Under the pieces are notes generated by a model. That model was not told the DNA's origin. It saw only the letters and a program-made list of their open reading frames with translations, and made no database searches. From assembly GCA_015063445.1 (NCBI GenBank), contig SVUD01000001.1:1-64000 (forward strand): a stretch of DNA of 64,000 nucleotides. The letters are read 5' to 3'. This document shows, one piece after another, positions 1 to 9,591 of this stretch. The stretch's first letter is position 1. The number at the start of each line of letters is the position of its first letter. The position numbers and the translations under genes were made by a program. Source of the stretch: Oscillospiraceae bacterium. Lineage in GTDB: Bacteria > Bacillota_A > Clostridia > Oscillospirales > CAG-272.

Positions 1-571
1 AACGACTAATATCGAGATTGCAGCTGATGCGACTTTGACTTTTGATTTAGATGGAAACACATTAACAACAGCAACTAATAAAGATGGATTTTATAATAAC
101 GGAACTCTTACAATTTTGAATGGTATGATTTCTGACACCAATGAAGATAATTGTGCGGTTTTGAATAATGGTACGATGACGATGGATCGTGTTACTATAA
201 CCGGAGGAAATCCTTTTAAAAATAAAAGCGGAACGGCAACTCTTGTAAATTGTATATTGAATAATAATATGGATAGTTTTTATAGTGCCGCTTTGACTAT
301 GGAGGGCGGTATGGTTAACGCTACAAACTGCGATTTTAGCGGATACGATTACAATATATACATGTGGCATGGTGAGTGTAGCTTTGTGGGACATGGCTCT
401 TTGATGTTTGGTCGAGTAAATCAATATGATATTTGCGTATATAATGGCTCGCAAGTTTCTTTGAGCGAGATTACGACAACCTTAGAAGGATTGACGATAA
501 CTGGTCTCGGAACTGTTACGTTGCCAGAAGGATATGCGCTTATTGACGGGGTGGTAACAAAAAGCAACTAA
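1..571 (+). CDS. C-terminal part of a beta-helix surface protein (5' partial)
   Basis: The reading frame is open from base 2 to a stop at 571 and has no start inside the window, so only the last ~190 residues are present. The protein is rich in Asn, Thr and Gly, with short recurring strands such as LTILNGMI, MTMDRVTITGG and LTITGLGTVTLPEGY. This is the pattern of a right-handed parallel beta-helix in secreted or cell-surface proteins. A related stretch (TINLNGKTISV) occurs in the large SipW-type protein at 24117-29360. No LPXTG sorting signal or membrane anchor is visible at the C-terminus. A strong terminator follows. The exact family is not identifiable from this fragment; adhesin or glycan-associated surface protein is inference. 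Confidence 0.7.
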   Translation, partial: TTNIEIAADATLTFDLDGNTLTTATNKDGFYNNGTLTILNGMISDTNEDNCAVLNNGTMTMDRVTITGGNPFKNKSGTATLVNCILNNNMDSFYSAALTMEGGMVNATNCDFSGYDYNIYMWHGECSFVGHGSLMFGRVNQYDICVYNGSQVSLSEITTTLEGLTITGLGTVTLPEGYALIDGVVTKSN

Positions 572-621
572 ACGATAAAGTTTGCTACGGAAATAACACG
601 AACAGACTTAAAAAACAGTAC

Positions 622-652
622 GGCGGTGGGCTACAAAACGTAGTCTGCCGCC
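622..652 (+). terminator. Rho-independent terminator
   Basis: A 13-bp stem (622-634 with 640-652, all positions paired if G-U pairs are counted) with a short loop is followed by TATTTTTAT. It lies 50 bases after the stop of the beta-helix protein. Confidence 0.85.
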
Positions 653-718
653 TATTTTTATACCTGTTATAAGAAAAAAACTAAAATTAAAATACTTCAA
701 ATCTCAAAATAAAAGTTA

Positions 719-1612
719 TGCATGTGTTTGAATATAAAAACAGGAGTTATAAATACGATTATAGTCAAAGACCTTTCACGTTTCGGAAGAAACTACATAG
801 AAGTAGGTCAATATATCGACTATGTTTTCCCACGTTCGGCATAAGATTTATTGCGATACAGAATAACGTTGATACGGAAAACCGTGATAGCGGTACAATG
901 GAAATGATGCCTATAATGAACGTATTTAACGAATGGCATGCGGCTAATACGAGTAAGAAAATCCGTGCCGTATGGAAAGCAAAAGCCAAAGAAGGCGTGT
1001 TTCATAGCAAAAAAGCTTCTTATGGGTATATCAAAGGAACGGATAAGAAAGGCACGATTATGATAGATGAAGAGGTTGCGCCTGTCGTTGTGCGGATTTT
1101 TGAAATGTACGCTTCTGGAATTAGTCCGAAAAGAATATCCGAGATATTAAACGCAGAAAATATTCCCTGCCCCGGACAGTATGCGTTTGAAAAACTTGAA
1201 CATAAAGGTAAACCGGGCGATCGCAGACTTTGGGGACAAATCACTATTGCCTCTATGCTAAAAAATATAGTATATATCGGGCATATGCCACAGTTGATGT
1301 CCACGTCTATATCGTATAAAAACCACAAAAGATACAAGAAAGACCAAAGCGAATGGGTTATCGTATATGATACCCACGAGCCTATCATTTCGCAGGAACT
1401 TTGGGACAGAGTACGCGAACGTGAAAAGTCTGTCGCACAGGGCAGGAAAACTGCTACGGGCTATACGCATCCTTTGTCAGGCTTTCTTTACTGTGCCGAT
1501 TGCGGTTGCAAAATGAAGTTAAACAGCGTTGGAAACAATAAATATGCGTTTAACTGTGGCGACCATATGCGTTTTTGTAAGACGATATGCTTTACAAGCT
1601 CAATAAATGAAA
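719..1612 (+). pseudogene. Truncated, frameshifted large serine recombinase
   Basis: This is a remnant of a large serine recombinase (resolvase/invertase superfamily, the type carried by integrative elements and phages). From about 750 frame 2 reads NTIIVKDLSRFGRNYIEVGQ, the conserved part of the catalytic domain containing the SRFGRN motif. At about 835 it shifts to frame 1 and continues FGIRFIAIQNNVDTEN, then the recombinase domain (SKKIRAVWKAKAKEG) and the zinc-ribbon CADCGCKMKL near 1494-1525. The N-terminal ~70 residues with the nucleophilic serine are absent, and the coiled-coil C-terminus is lost shortly after FNCGDHMRF. It cannot be functional. It marks an old insertion of a mobile element of which nothing else is recognisable here. 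Confidence 0.85.
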
Positions 1613-1613
1613 A

Positions 1614-1644
1614 AAGCGTATGGGTTTGCCTAACTCATACGCTT
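1614..1644 (+). terminator. Terminator-like hairpin at the broken recombinase end
   Basis: AAGCGTATG (1614-1622) pairs with CATACGCTT (1636-1644), with extra pairs inside. It falls exactly where similarity to recombinases stops, so it probably belongs to the sequence that replaced the recombinase C-terminus. Confidence 0.45.
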
Positions 1645-1730
1645 ATTCTATGCCCCTAATCCCCTTATCTTTGGAGTGTCCATAAATTTATGTTTCAACA
1701 TATACATTTGGCAGGAGTAAAAAAGAAAGG

Positions 1731-1840
1731 CGAGAGTTTTCCACGCCTTCGGTGTGGTAAACTCGGTGAAACAGCTCTCGGTAATCCTTTAAGATTTCCA
1801 TATCTCCATATCAACGATATGGTGATGTGGTAATCTTAAA
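1731..1840. other. Two strong inverted repeats of unknown function
   Basis: The 310-base gap between the recombinase remnant and the next gene holds two consecutive hairpins. The first, 1734-1764, pairs GAGTTTTCCAC with GTGGTAAACTC around a TTCG loop; an alternative longer pairing is CGAGAG (1731) with CTCTCG (1775). The second, 1788-1840, is a 53-base imperfect palindrome running from TTTAAGATT to AATCTTAAA. No reading frame fits. They could be the end of a mobile element or a structured RNA. Confidence 0.5.
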
Positions 1841-1891
1841 CGAACTTCTCTATGCTTTATCAACAGCATCGTAAGCGATATATTTATAAAA

Positions 1892-1930
1892 AAATGGCAA
1901 AGACACAAAAAACACGTGTCTTTGCCATTT
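1892..1930. terminator. Bidirectional terminator
   Basis: A perfect 15-bp stem (1892-1906 with 1916-1930) with T-runs on both sides. It sits 40 bases past the stop of the minus-strand heparinase-like gene. Confidence 0.85.
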
Positions 1931-1969
1931 TTATTTGGTTCTGCCTAAATGCGACAGCCCAAATAAGAA

Positions 1970-4900
1970 TTATTTTTCATAACCGCACATGTTTGCAGCT
2001 ATTTTCTTGGTATCCGTGATGTAAGAGCTTACTTCTTTCTGGAATGCCGTATATCTATCTCTATATACGGAATACTTGAACATATAAGCCTTCTTAGCCT
2101 CGGTTTCCTTATAAATACCATCTTCAACACCGAGCCAGAACTCGCAGTTGTAAACACGAGACAAAGCGCGGAAGAAGTTGGATATATTGAGGGCGTAGAA
2201 TGCGCTTCCGCTATTGATGTAGCTTTCAGCCTCGTCGGAATATACGACAACGTCATCTACAGAGGGAGTTGTGAACATATCGGTGTTAACTTCCTCGGCA
2301 ACGAACTTATCGGTTATCATATGAGGGCCCCAAGTATCAATAGCCTTATATTCGTATTCTACAGGATCATTGTTAGAGCCTACGAGCTCAATAACTACCG
2401 CAATGACGAACGAAGATGCAAGAGACTGCTTAACAACGAGCTTCTTGAGTCCCGATCTATCTATCTCAGCGGTATACATTGCTCCGCCCTTCTGGGAATC
2501 ATTCTTCTTGTAAACTGTGCTGAGAAGCGGATCGTAAGCGCTTCTCTCCTCAAACTTAAGAAGACCAGTTGGATCGATGAGAGTTGCTCTTACCGAAACA
2601 ATACCGTCCTGTGTTCTATGTCTGAGAATAGCTCTTCTTCCGTCATCGAAGAAGTTGATTTCATCACAGGTAATCTGAGAAACCCATGCGCATTCTTCTG
2701 TATCCTTGAATATGACCTCATCTTGAATGACTACGGTTCTACGGTCGTTCGTAAGGAGAACACCGCGCTTAGCGGAGGTAACTTTATCAAGATAGAGAGA
2801 AGAATTGTTTACAATTGTATACATTCCGTATTCGGAATTATAGTAATCGCTGATATAGCTCGTTCCATCAGTTGCCTGACCGAAGGGCATAACCTGCTCG
2901 TTTACTCTGGTTGTGATAATAACGGTGTTAGCGCCTTCCGCTGTGTGTCTGTAGTATCCGTATCTATACGCTACGTCGCTATATCCGTATACCGTATGAG
3001 TCTCAGCGCCGAGATCCGCAAACCAGGTGTAACCCTTGTTAGCGTAGACAAAGTTACCGGCATCAAGCTGTCCGCCCGTAACGTTGTTGTTGTTAGCCAT
3101 AACGCCTATGTAGAGCGAGTTTTCAGACCAATCGGAACGGCTGATAACAGCGTCGCACGATTCAAGCGTATAGTCAAGAGCGAATTCCGCGCCGCTCTTG
3201 TCAATTTCAGCGGAAACGTAAGCGGGATCGTAAGCAAGAATATCCCAAACAGTAGTGGGCTTGAATCCGATCTGCTCGGTACGGATAGCGGCGATGTTCA
3301 TATCGCCGAGAACCTTTGCCGCATAGTAAGCAAGGCTTGTTGAGATATAATCGCCTATAGCCTCGTGATAATTCCAGTACTTATAGCCGTCTGTAACCTT
3401 GTACTCAACCTGATATGCGAAGTAGAAGGTCTTATCAAGCGCCCAGGTGTTAGAGAGGCCAAGGTCATCTCCTATAGTGTTGTCGAGCAACCAGGAAAGA
3501 AGCATCAATGACTCGGTTGCGTCGCTCCACTTCGTTGCGGACTCGATAAACGATCCGTCGGGAGCGTACATATCAAGACCTATCTGAGTTACGTTGTAAA
3601 TGTTAGCGGAAAGAACGCTGAGAGCCGCCTTTACGTATCCAAGCTCTGTAGTGTTCTTATCCTGCATCTCAACGTCGGTAGCGTTTTCGTTGTATACGAA
3701 GCCGTTATTGAGATAGTCTGTTCCAAGAAGAGCAAGAGCTGTGATAGCTATATTGGAGGTTCCGATTATATTCCAGCTGTCAGTAGCGGTATTATACATA
3801 GAGTATATACCCTGGTTGCTGAGAATGCTTTCGTTAAGCTCTACTCCGTTAGTGTAGTTATAGCCGATAAGAAGACCGTTTTTGTATATAGCAGCTTCTA
3901 TTTCATCAATGTCGTAAGATGTGCTCCAAACGTTATAAAGCCAGTCGTAAGCGATAGCCACGTTAGCGGCAGCCTCAGAGCAATCAAGGAAGTATGCGGG
4001 AGCCCAGTGGTTCCAAAGGGATATGCATCCGAAGATCTCGTAAGCGAGAACGGAATACTTTACGTCCTTGGTGATCTGGTACGCAAACGCGAGAAGCTTG
4101 ATATCCTCGGTAACTTCAAGAAGGAAGGGACTGCGTCCGCCTCCGTCATATCCGTTGTTTCCAAGCTCTACGTAAGGATTCTTTACGGTATCGAAGAGAT
4201 ACTCGTACATATCGTTCTTAACGGGAGGAACGTAATTCTCGTCCTCCTCGTCCGCCGCGGGCGGATTGGTGTACTTGTCAAACGCCGCGTTAGCATCCGC
4301 GATCACGTCCTCAAGATAAGCCTTGAGATCGGCATCGTCAGAGTTAGCGTAGGTGTTGTAAAGAGCATCAAACTGCGCCTGATCCGCGAAAAGATAAGGA
4401 TGCGCGAAGTTGTTAGTATTTTCCTTTGCGAAATTGTAGTACTGCTGAGAGGAAAGCTTGGTGTAAAGAAGGTTCTTCATTACGTCAAGCATAAGAGTAA
4501 GGTCGGATTCTCTGTTGAAGAGATTTTCGCCCTCTGAGATTGCGATAAGTCCCATATCGTCGTAGGTTACGTAGTAGCCCGCGAATATCTTAGCAACGTC
4601 ATCCTTGGATATAACTATATACTGAAGTCCGCTTTCCGTATCCTTTGCGATACCGGGAGCGGCGTCAAGCTCTACGAGCTCGCCGTTAACGGTAGCGGTC
4701 TTTCTTCCTACTGTGATAAAGGTAGAGCCCTTATCCGTGGAAATATCGAACGAAACACCGTCATCGTGCTGATAAAGGGGATATCCGATCCAGTCAAGGA
4801 TTGCCTGAAGAGGAACGTAAACCTCGCCGCCCATCTTTACGGGAGCGCCGTACGCTACGCCGCCCTCGGTGAGTATAGCTCTCTTCTGACCCGCATCAAC

Positions 4901-5995
4901 GCAATAGCTGAAGCCGGTCTTCATAATAAGACCTTCGTTGAGATACTGAACGGTGGTCTTACCGTGCTGAGAGCCTATGATCTCCTCCGTCTTAGCCATG
5001 GTAACGTCTACATTAGCGCCGTAGCCGAGGTAAGCGGGAATGGAGGTGGGCTTCTCTGCGTTGTTGTAAAGCTTTACGTTATCTATGCAATAGCTATGAC
5101 CTGTGGTCTTGCTGTTTGCTGGGATACCGATACAGAACGAGGAAATGCCCGCAATGCCGGAATACGTAACGTCATAATAATACGTGTTGTTTTCAAGGTC
5201 GATTTTGTCGGTTCTTCCGGGAGCCTTAACGGCAGCGGAAACGTCGAACGTATCGGTGTATCCGAAGTAGATACGAGCGTTCATAACCTTTTCCATCGCG
5301 CTTACAAGCACGGGATAGCTATCGGGATCCTCGGGATCTACAGTACAAGGACACTCAAGCTTCGTCTTGTTATCTATCGTGAGATCGTAGAGAGTACGGC
5401 ACTCGGGGCATATTCTCTGGTCAACACGGGCGGTAATAGCAAAATGAAGCCATCCGTTTTCAAGCGAACCTACCGTGTAAGAGGGCTTCGTGCTATCCGT
5501 AAGATCGCCCATAGGAGCAAGAACGAGCTCGTTATCGGTGATGCCCGCAAGATTGAACTTTGCTTTTTCGTTATCCGCCGACGTCATATAAATGATGGGA
5601 GTTCCGAAGTTGCAAAGGTCATCTGTCTTAATATCAACCTCAAAGGTTGTATGAGTGAATTCGGGAACTAAGTCGCCGTAAGTAAGCTCCAAATATCCCG
5701 TAGCCGTTCCAACGGAGTCAAGGCGGCAGAAGTAGTTGTAATTGTACTCCTCGTCTTCCTCGTAATCAACGGTGTACTTGTGGTCGCCGAGTCTGTTATT
5801 GCCAAAGCCGTTGATGTAGCTCCAGCCCTCGTCGAACGGTCTGTTTATAATAAGCTCTATGCCATCCTCAGTAACAGCCGCATCGCCGCTCTCCTCGGCA
5901 GATGCCGTGCTCGCGAACGAGAGCACGGAGAATGCCGAAAGCAGAAACGCTAAAACGAGGATGGAAGAAACAAACTTTATGAATCTTTTCTTCAT
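1970..5995 (-). CDS. Secreted heparinase II/III-like protein, 1341 aa
   Basis: A very large exported protein with a clear signal peptide (residues 1 to ~33, ending FASTASAEE). Residues ~375-500 resemble a copper-amine-oxidase-N-like domain (VKMGGEVYVPLQAI, FITVGRKTATVNG). Residues ~540-900 look like the alpha/alpha-barrel of heparinase II/III-type polysaccharide lyases (SEAAANVAIAYDWLYN). Residues ~970-1100 carry the typical C-terminal beta-sheet signature (DAGNFVYANKGYTWFADLG, then GANTVIITT). The usual HNT of that last motif reads ANT here, so catalytic competence is uncertain. No S-layer or LPXTG anchor is visible. It is the second gene of an operon, 12 bases after the 1037-aa secreted protein. 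Uronic-acid polysaccharide cleavage is the family role; the substrate cannot be read from sequence. Confidence 0.75.
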   Translation of the reverse strand: MKKRFIKFVSSILVLAFLLSAFSVLSFASTASAEESGDAAVTEDGIELIINRPFDEGWSYINGFGNNRLGDHKYTVDYEEDEEYNYNYFCRLDSVGTATGYLELTYGDLVPEFTHTTFEVDIKTDDLCNFGTPIIYMTSADNEKAKFNLAGITDNELVLAPMGDLTDSTKPSYTVGSLENGWLHFAITARVDQRICPECRTLYDLTIDNKTKLECPCTVDPEDPDSYPVLVSAMEKVMNARIYFGYTDTFDVSAAVKAPGRTDKIDLENNTYYYDVTYSGIAGISSFCIGIPANSKTTGHSYCIDNVKLYNNAEKPTSIPAYLGYGANVDVTMAKTEEIIGSQHGKTTVQYLNEGLIMKTGFSYCVDAGQKRAILTEGGVAYGAPVKMGGEVYVPLQAILDWIGYPLYQHDDGVSFDISTDKGSTFITVGRKTATVNGELVELDAAPGIAKDTESGLQYIVISKDDVAKIFAGYYVTYDDMGLIAISEGENLFNRESDLTLMLDVMKNLLYTKLSSQQYYNFAKENTNNFAHPYLFADQAQFDALYNTYANSDDADLKAYLEDVIADANAAFDKYTNPPAADEEDENYVPPVKNDMYEYLFDTVKNPYVELGNNGYDGGGRSPFLLEVTEDIKLLAFAYQITKDVKYSVLAYEIFGCISLWNHWAPAYFLDCSEAAANVAIAYDWLYNVWSTSYDIDEIEAAIYKNGLLIGYNYTNGVELNESILSNQGIYSMYNTATDSWNIIGTSNIAITALALLGTDYLNNGFVYNENATDVEMQDKNTTELGYVKAALSVLSANIYNVTQIGLDMYAPDGSFIESATKWSDATESLMLLSWLLDNTIGDDLGLSNTWALDKTFYFAYQVEYKVTDGYKYWNYHEAIGDYISTSLAYYAAKVLGDMNIAAIRTEQIGFKPTTVWDILAYDPAYVSAEIDKSGAEFALDYTLESCDAVISRSDWSENSLYIGVMANNNNVTGGQLDAGNFVYANKGYTWFADLGAETHTVYGYSDVAYRYGYYRHTAEGANTVIITTRVNEQVMPFGQATDGTSYISDYYNSEYGMYTIVNNSSLYLDKVTSAKRGVLLTNDRRTVVIQDEVIFKDTEECAWVSQITCDEINFFDDGRRAILRHRTQDGIVSVRATLIDPTGLLKFEERSAYDPLLSTVYKKNDSQKGGAMYTAEIDRSGLKKLVVKQSLASSFVIAVVIELVGSNNDPVEYEYKAIDTWGPHMITDKFVAEEVNTDMFTTPSVDDVVVYSDEAESYINSGSAFYALNISNFFRALSRVYNCEFWLGVEDGIYKETEAKKAYMFKYSVYRDRYTAFQKEVSSYITDTKKIAANMCGYEK

Positions 5996-6007
5996 CTTAT
6001 TACCCCT

Positions 6008-9000
6008 TTACTTTACGTTTATGAGTTTTTTAACGAATATAACAACGGTATCAAACGTCCAGTTTCCGCGAGCCGCGTATACTACCGACTCACCGCATGC
6101 CAATTCTGTGTTAACCTGAGTTGCGGAGGTGTTATATTCCTGATATTTAGCATCGTAAATCGCCTTAGCCTCAGCGGCTCCGGGATACGTCATATCAAGG
6201 TTTTCGAAGCAGAGATATGCTTCCTTAAGAGAAGCGTAAAGCTCCTGCTTGTTGGTTATTTCCGAAAGAGGCTTGAAAATGGCGTTTCCTTCCTCATCGG
6301 TGATATTACCGTAAATTATATCAATATATGCGCCGGAATCCTTTTCAATTGAGGTAATAAGAGCGCGGAGCTCCTCGTAATCCGCAAGGCACTCCTCAAT
6401 TCCCTCGCCCTCAATATTCATGGTGTAATAATACTTTGTAGCTTCATCGTAAAGAGGTTTGAGATCAGCGTAGGTGCTATAATGCTTAGACATCTTCATA
6501 ACGCTGATAAATCTCGGAGCGTTTTCAACAAGAAGCTTCTTGTAGTCTCCGACAAGAGTGTTGAGCTGAAGCTTGTAGGCCTCGTTTCTCGAAAGCTCTC
6601 TCGTTATTTCAATGCTTTCAAGGTCAAGGTATCTTGCGTTAGCCTCAATGTAACGCTCAACGTAAGTACATATACCGGCTTTGTCGATATACGTCATATC
6701 GGGATCGTTGTAGGAATCAAGCTTATCGCTGATAACCTTTATGTGATCCTTTTGCATTTTGTTCCAGAAGTGTTCGTTAGCAGTGTCGAACATAACCTTC
6801 GCAACCGCAAACTCTTCCATATCCGCATCGTAATTTTCATCAAGGAGAATGTCAAGAGCGCGGAGCCAGAGAGCCTCAACCTCTTCGCCATCCTGAGCCC
6901 AAGAGCCCGTAGACTTCTTAAGCATCATATTCACCAAGCCCGCGAAACGAACCGAGTTGGCAGCCTTAACATTATCGCTTACGATGCTCGCGGAGGCAAT
7001 ATAGGACGCTACCGCGTCTCTGAGCTTCTTGGCGCTATCCTCGACGAGAGTGGTGTCCTCACTGTCGTAATCGGTTGAAATATCGGAATAATAGAAGGTT
7101 GCGTTATCGTAATGAGTCTTGATTCTTGAAGCGGTAGCTCCATACGCAACGCTGTTGTTGAATATCGCCATAGCCTTTACAAAGCTATCAGCGGCAGCGT
7201 CACCCTTTGCGAACGCGCTCATTCTCTCAAGAATTGCGGTTGCTTCGCCGTAATCTCCGTTGGCGTCTCTTTCAATAAGGCTTCCGACAGAGTTGTAGAA
7301 CTCCTCAGCCTTAAGTATCTTAGCGCTTCTGTCCGCATGATTTTCAAGAGTTCTTTCGGTATTGAGAACGTCGTATGCATAAGAAAGATACGTAGCCGCG
7401 TTTTCCTTCTTCGCGTTGTTTAACATTTCGTAATAGCAGCTGTATAAGGTTTCGGTGCTTCCGGTGTTGTTCTTCTTATCGTTTGCGTAGACGTTGTAGA
7501 GCTCATACGCGCGCTCAAGCGCCGCCTGCTCCTCAAAGTCGGGCTCGCCGCCGAGGTCCTCCTGAGTATAGACCTTTCTGAGCTCCTCGCTCGTCGCCAG
7601 AAGGTTGAACGCCTGATATCTGTCAACGAACTTAGCGCCCTTCTTAACGACTATCTTTTTGCCGTTTGCATCAAGCTTAAATTCGGGAACCTTATTGCCG
7701 AAGGAATCAAGAACGTTCACAACGTTACCGCTCTCGTCGGTAACGGTCTGATATACCACGTTACCCTCGGAATCCTTTACGGTTTCGTATTCCGTCTCAT
7801 TTCCGAGAATGTCTGCAAGGTAAAGATATTTTTCATAAGGAAGCTTGTTATTAAGGAGCGTAGGGTCGTGAATGGTGGTACCCTGATAGCCTATGAAGTT
7901 ATCGAAGGCTACTACGCCGGAGGTGGACTTACATCCAAGACGGAACTGAAGGGGATAAACGTTTGTGGTTTCACCCGTTTCAAGAACGTACGTGGTTCTC
8001 TTAATAGCGAGAAGAAGTCTGCCGTAAACATCGGTCTCACCGTCGCCGTTGGTATCAAATTCGCTGTCATCTCTTCCTACGTATACGTAAGTAAGGAGGG
8101 ATTTTGCGTCGTACTGAACGGTTATATGACACCATTCGTCAGCAGCGACGGAATATGAAGGAGCGTTCTCAAGAAGGTTACCCGAAATCTTGGCAAGCTT
8201 CATTCTTTTGTTTGCCTTATCGGTTTCAAACGTAAGAAGGTCTACCTTACCGTCTTTGTAAGTATGAGTGTTATACATACCGATACCGAACGTGGTGGAA
8301 AGTCCCTTCCATTCCTTAGCAACGACCTTATCAACCATGATAAGCTCGCCGTTTTCGTCTGTCATCTCAACGTATTCGGGAATCTTTTCTCCGTTTTCGT
8401 CGAGTATGTATATGGGCTTCATAACTGCGATCTGGTTACCGTCGGAATCCTCTTCCCACTTGAGAGAGCCGTCCTCGTTTGTATCCTGAACCCACTCTGC
8501 CTTGTAAACGATATCGCCGTTTTCATCGCGCTTGATCTCGTCTGTAAGAAGGGGCTCCTGAACGTTTTCCATAACGGGAATTTTCTCGCCGTTTTCGTCA
8601 AACTTGTAGATAGGATTGCCCTCGGCGTCGGTCGCCTCGACCTCCCATACGAGCTCGCCGTTCTCATCAACCTTCTGCTGAGTAAGAACCTCAACGGGAG
8701 TCATGAATGAGATATCAAACTCCGCTACGAATCCGTTAACGGGGGTTTTTTCCACGTCGTCCAGAACACCGAGCTTAGGCTGAATGTAAAGATCGGCGCT
8801 TGATTTGTTGGTATCGTAGTCGATAACGAAATACCTGATAGACGTTTCATCGCCGTAAATAGGATCAGCGGCCTGCCTTATACCGTTATTTTCGATATAA
8901 ATGCCTCCGTTCGCGCTAACGCTTCCGTTAGCGATGTTACCGAAGAGGACCTTGTGAAGTCCGTCCTCAAATCCATGAGACGCGGTAATTTTCATATTTG

Positions 9001-9121
9001 CGTACTCATTGACGGTGGTGCCTTCTCCCGCAACTACAGCCGTAGTCACAACCGCGAAAACGGTCGCAAGCAATACGGCTATGGAGCAGAAAATCATCAA
9101 AATTTTTCTCGTGTTTTTCAT
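6008..9121 (-). CDS. Secreted LamG-like protein with DENGE repeats, 1037 aa
   Basis: The signal peptide is residues 1 to ~31 (MKNTRKILMIFCSIAVLLAT...). The N-terminal third (about 45-420) reads like a concanavalin/LamG beta-sandwich (GFVAEFDISFMTP, EWCHITVQYDAKSLLTYVYVG, LQFRLGCKSTSGVVAFDNF). Inside it, at about 140-280, sits an insertion of repeated acidic units (DENGELVWE, DENGEKIPV, DENGDIVYK, DENGEKIPE, DENGELIMV). A second group (DSEGNVVYQ, DESGNVVNV, DANGKKIVV) lies at about 440-500. The remaining ~530 residues are helix-rich with no recognised domain. Preceded by a good promoter and GGAGG; the heparinase-like gene follows 12 bases downstream, so the two products probably work together outside the cell. 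Function unknown. Confidence 0.65.
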   Translation of the reverse strand: MKNTRKILMIFCSIAVLLATVFAVVTTAVVAGEGTTVNEYANMKITASHGFEDGLHKVLFGNIANGSVSANGGIYIENNGIRQAADPIYGDETSIRYFVIDYDTNKSSADLYIQPKLGVLDDVEKTPVNGFVAEFDISFMTPVEVLTQQKVDENGELVWEVEATDAEGNPIYKFDENGEKIPVMENVQEPLLTDEIKRDENGDIVYKAEWVQDTNEDGSLKWEEDSDGNQIAVMKPIYILDENGEKIPEYVEMTDENGELIMVDKVVAKEWKGLSTTFGIGMYNTHTYKDGKVDLLTFETDKANKRMKLAKISGNLLENAPSYSVAADEWCHITVQYDAKSLLTYVYVGRDDSEFDTNGDGETDVYGRLLLAIKRTTYVLETGETTNVYPLQFRLGCKSTSGVVAFDNFIGYQGTTIHDPTLLNNKLPYEKYLYLADILGNETEYETVKDSEGNVVYQTVTDESGNVVNVLDSFGNKVPEFKLDANGKKIVVKKGAKFVDRYQAFNLLATSEELRKVYTQEDLGGEPDFEEQAALERAYELYNVYANDKKNNTGSTETLYSCYYEMLNNAKKENAATYLSYAYDVLNTERTLENHADRSAKILKAEEFYNSVGSLIERDANGDYGEATAILERMSAFAKGDAAADSFVKAMAIFNNSVAYGATASRIKTHYDNATFYYSDISTDYDSEDTTLVEDSAKKLRDAVASYIASASIVSDNVKAANSVRFAGLVNMMLKKSTGSWAQDGEEVEALWLRALDILLDENYDADMEEFAVAKVMFDTANEHFWNKMQKDHIKVISDKLDSYNDPDMTYIDKAGICTYVERYIEANARYLDLESIEITRELSRNEAYKLQLNTLVGDYKKLLVENAPRFISVMKMSKHYSTYADLKPLYDEATKYYYTMNIEGEGIEECLADYEELRALITSIEKDSGAYIDIIYGNITDEEGNAIFKPLSEITNKQELYASLKEAYLCFENLDMTYPGAAEAKAIYDAKYQEYNTSATQVNTELACGESVVYAARGNWTFDTVVIFVKKLINVK

Positions 9122-9163
9122 AATTCCTCCTTGAAAATATCAAAAATTTCTATGACTGCCCAT

Positions 9164-9192
9164 ATTATACCATTATTTTTATATAGTTTCAA
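9164..9192 (-). promoter_or_regulatory. Sigma-A promoter of the secreted-protein operon
   Basis: On the minus strand TTGAAA, a 17-bp spacer and TATAAT, about 40 bases before the start codon at 9121. Confidence 0.8.
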
Positions 9193-9229
9193 TAATATTT
9201 TATATTTTTGGTTATTTTGACTATAAAAT

Positions 9230-9475
9230 TCTACTTTTAGCACAAAAGACCACTACCGAGTCCAAGGGCCGCTCAACATTCTAAAAGAAGAGCAGCCGTC
9301 GCCCGTCGAAGCCAAAAAACGCGTAGAAAAATCTCAAGTAAGTGTTGATTTTTCAAAAAAACATATCACTAATCCAACCGTACGGTTTTCGCTCTCCCTC
9401 CGCCAAAAACCGTTAATCCGCCCGTTTTTGAAAACAATTCTTTGCATTTACGTTCGTTTTGTGCGAAAAAATAAA
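9230..9475 (+). other. Intergenic region with a start-less open frame
   Basis: Within the 470-base gap between two minus-strand genes, one plus-strand frame is open for roughly 80 codons (it includes DHYRVQGPLNILKEEQ) but has no usable start codon and no ribosome binding site. It may be a gene remnant or chance. Nothing else was recognised apart from the flanking promoter and terminator. Confidence 0.25.
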
Positions 9476-9480
9476 TAAAA

Positions 9481-9512
9481 AATCCGATTCAACCTTTCGG
9501 AAAAATCGGATT
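9481..9512 (-). terminator. Terminator of comM
   Basis: AATCCGATT (9481-9489) pairs with AATCGGATT (9504-9512). On the minus strand the stem is followed by a T-rich run (TTTTTTATTTATTTT). It is 80 bases after the comM stop. Confidence 0.8.
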
Positions 9513-9591
9513 GGTTTTTATTTTATAAAATTTATCTTTAAAGGACTTAAAACATGAAATTTCAGAAAAAGCGTTGATTTTTTTGTCAAAA

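Noticed and set aside
718..1659. Intact integrase of a mobile element
   Set aside because: The catalytic serine region is missing, there is a frameshift near 835 and the C-terminus is replaced; no partner genes or attachment sites are visible.
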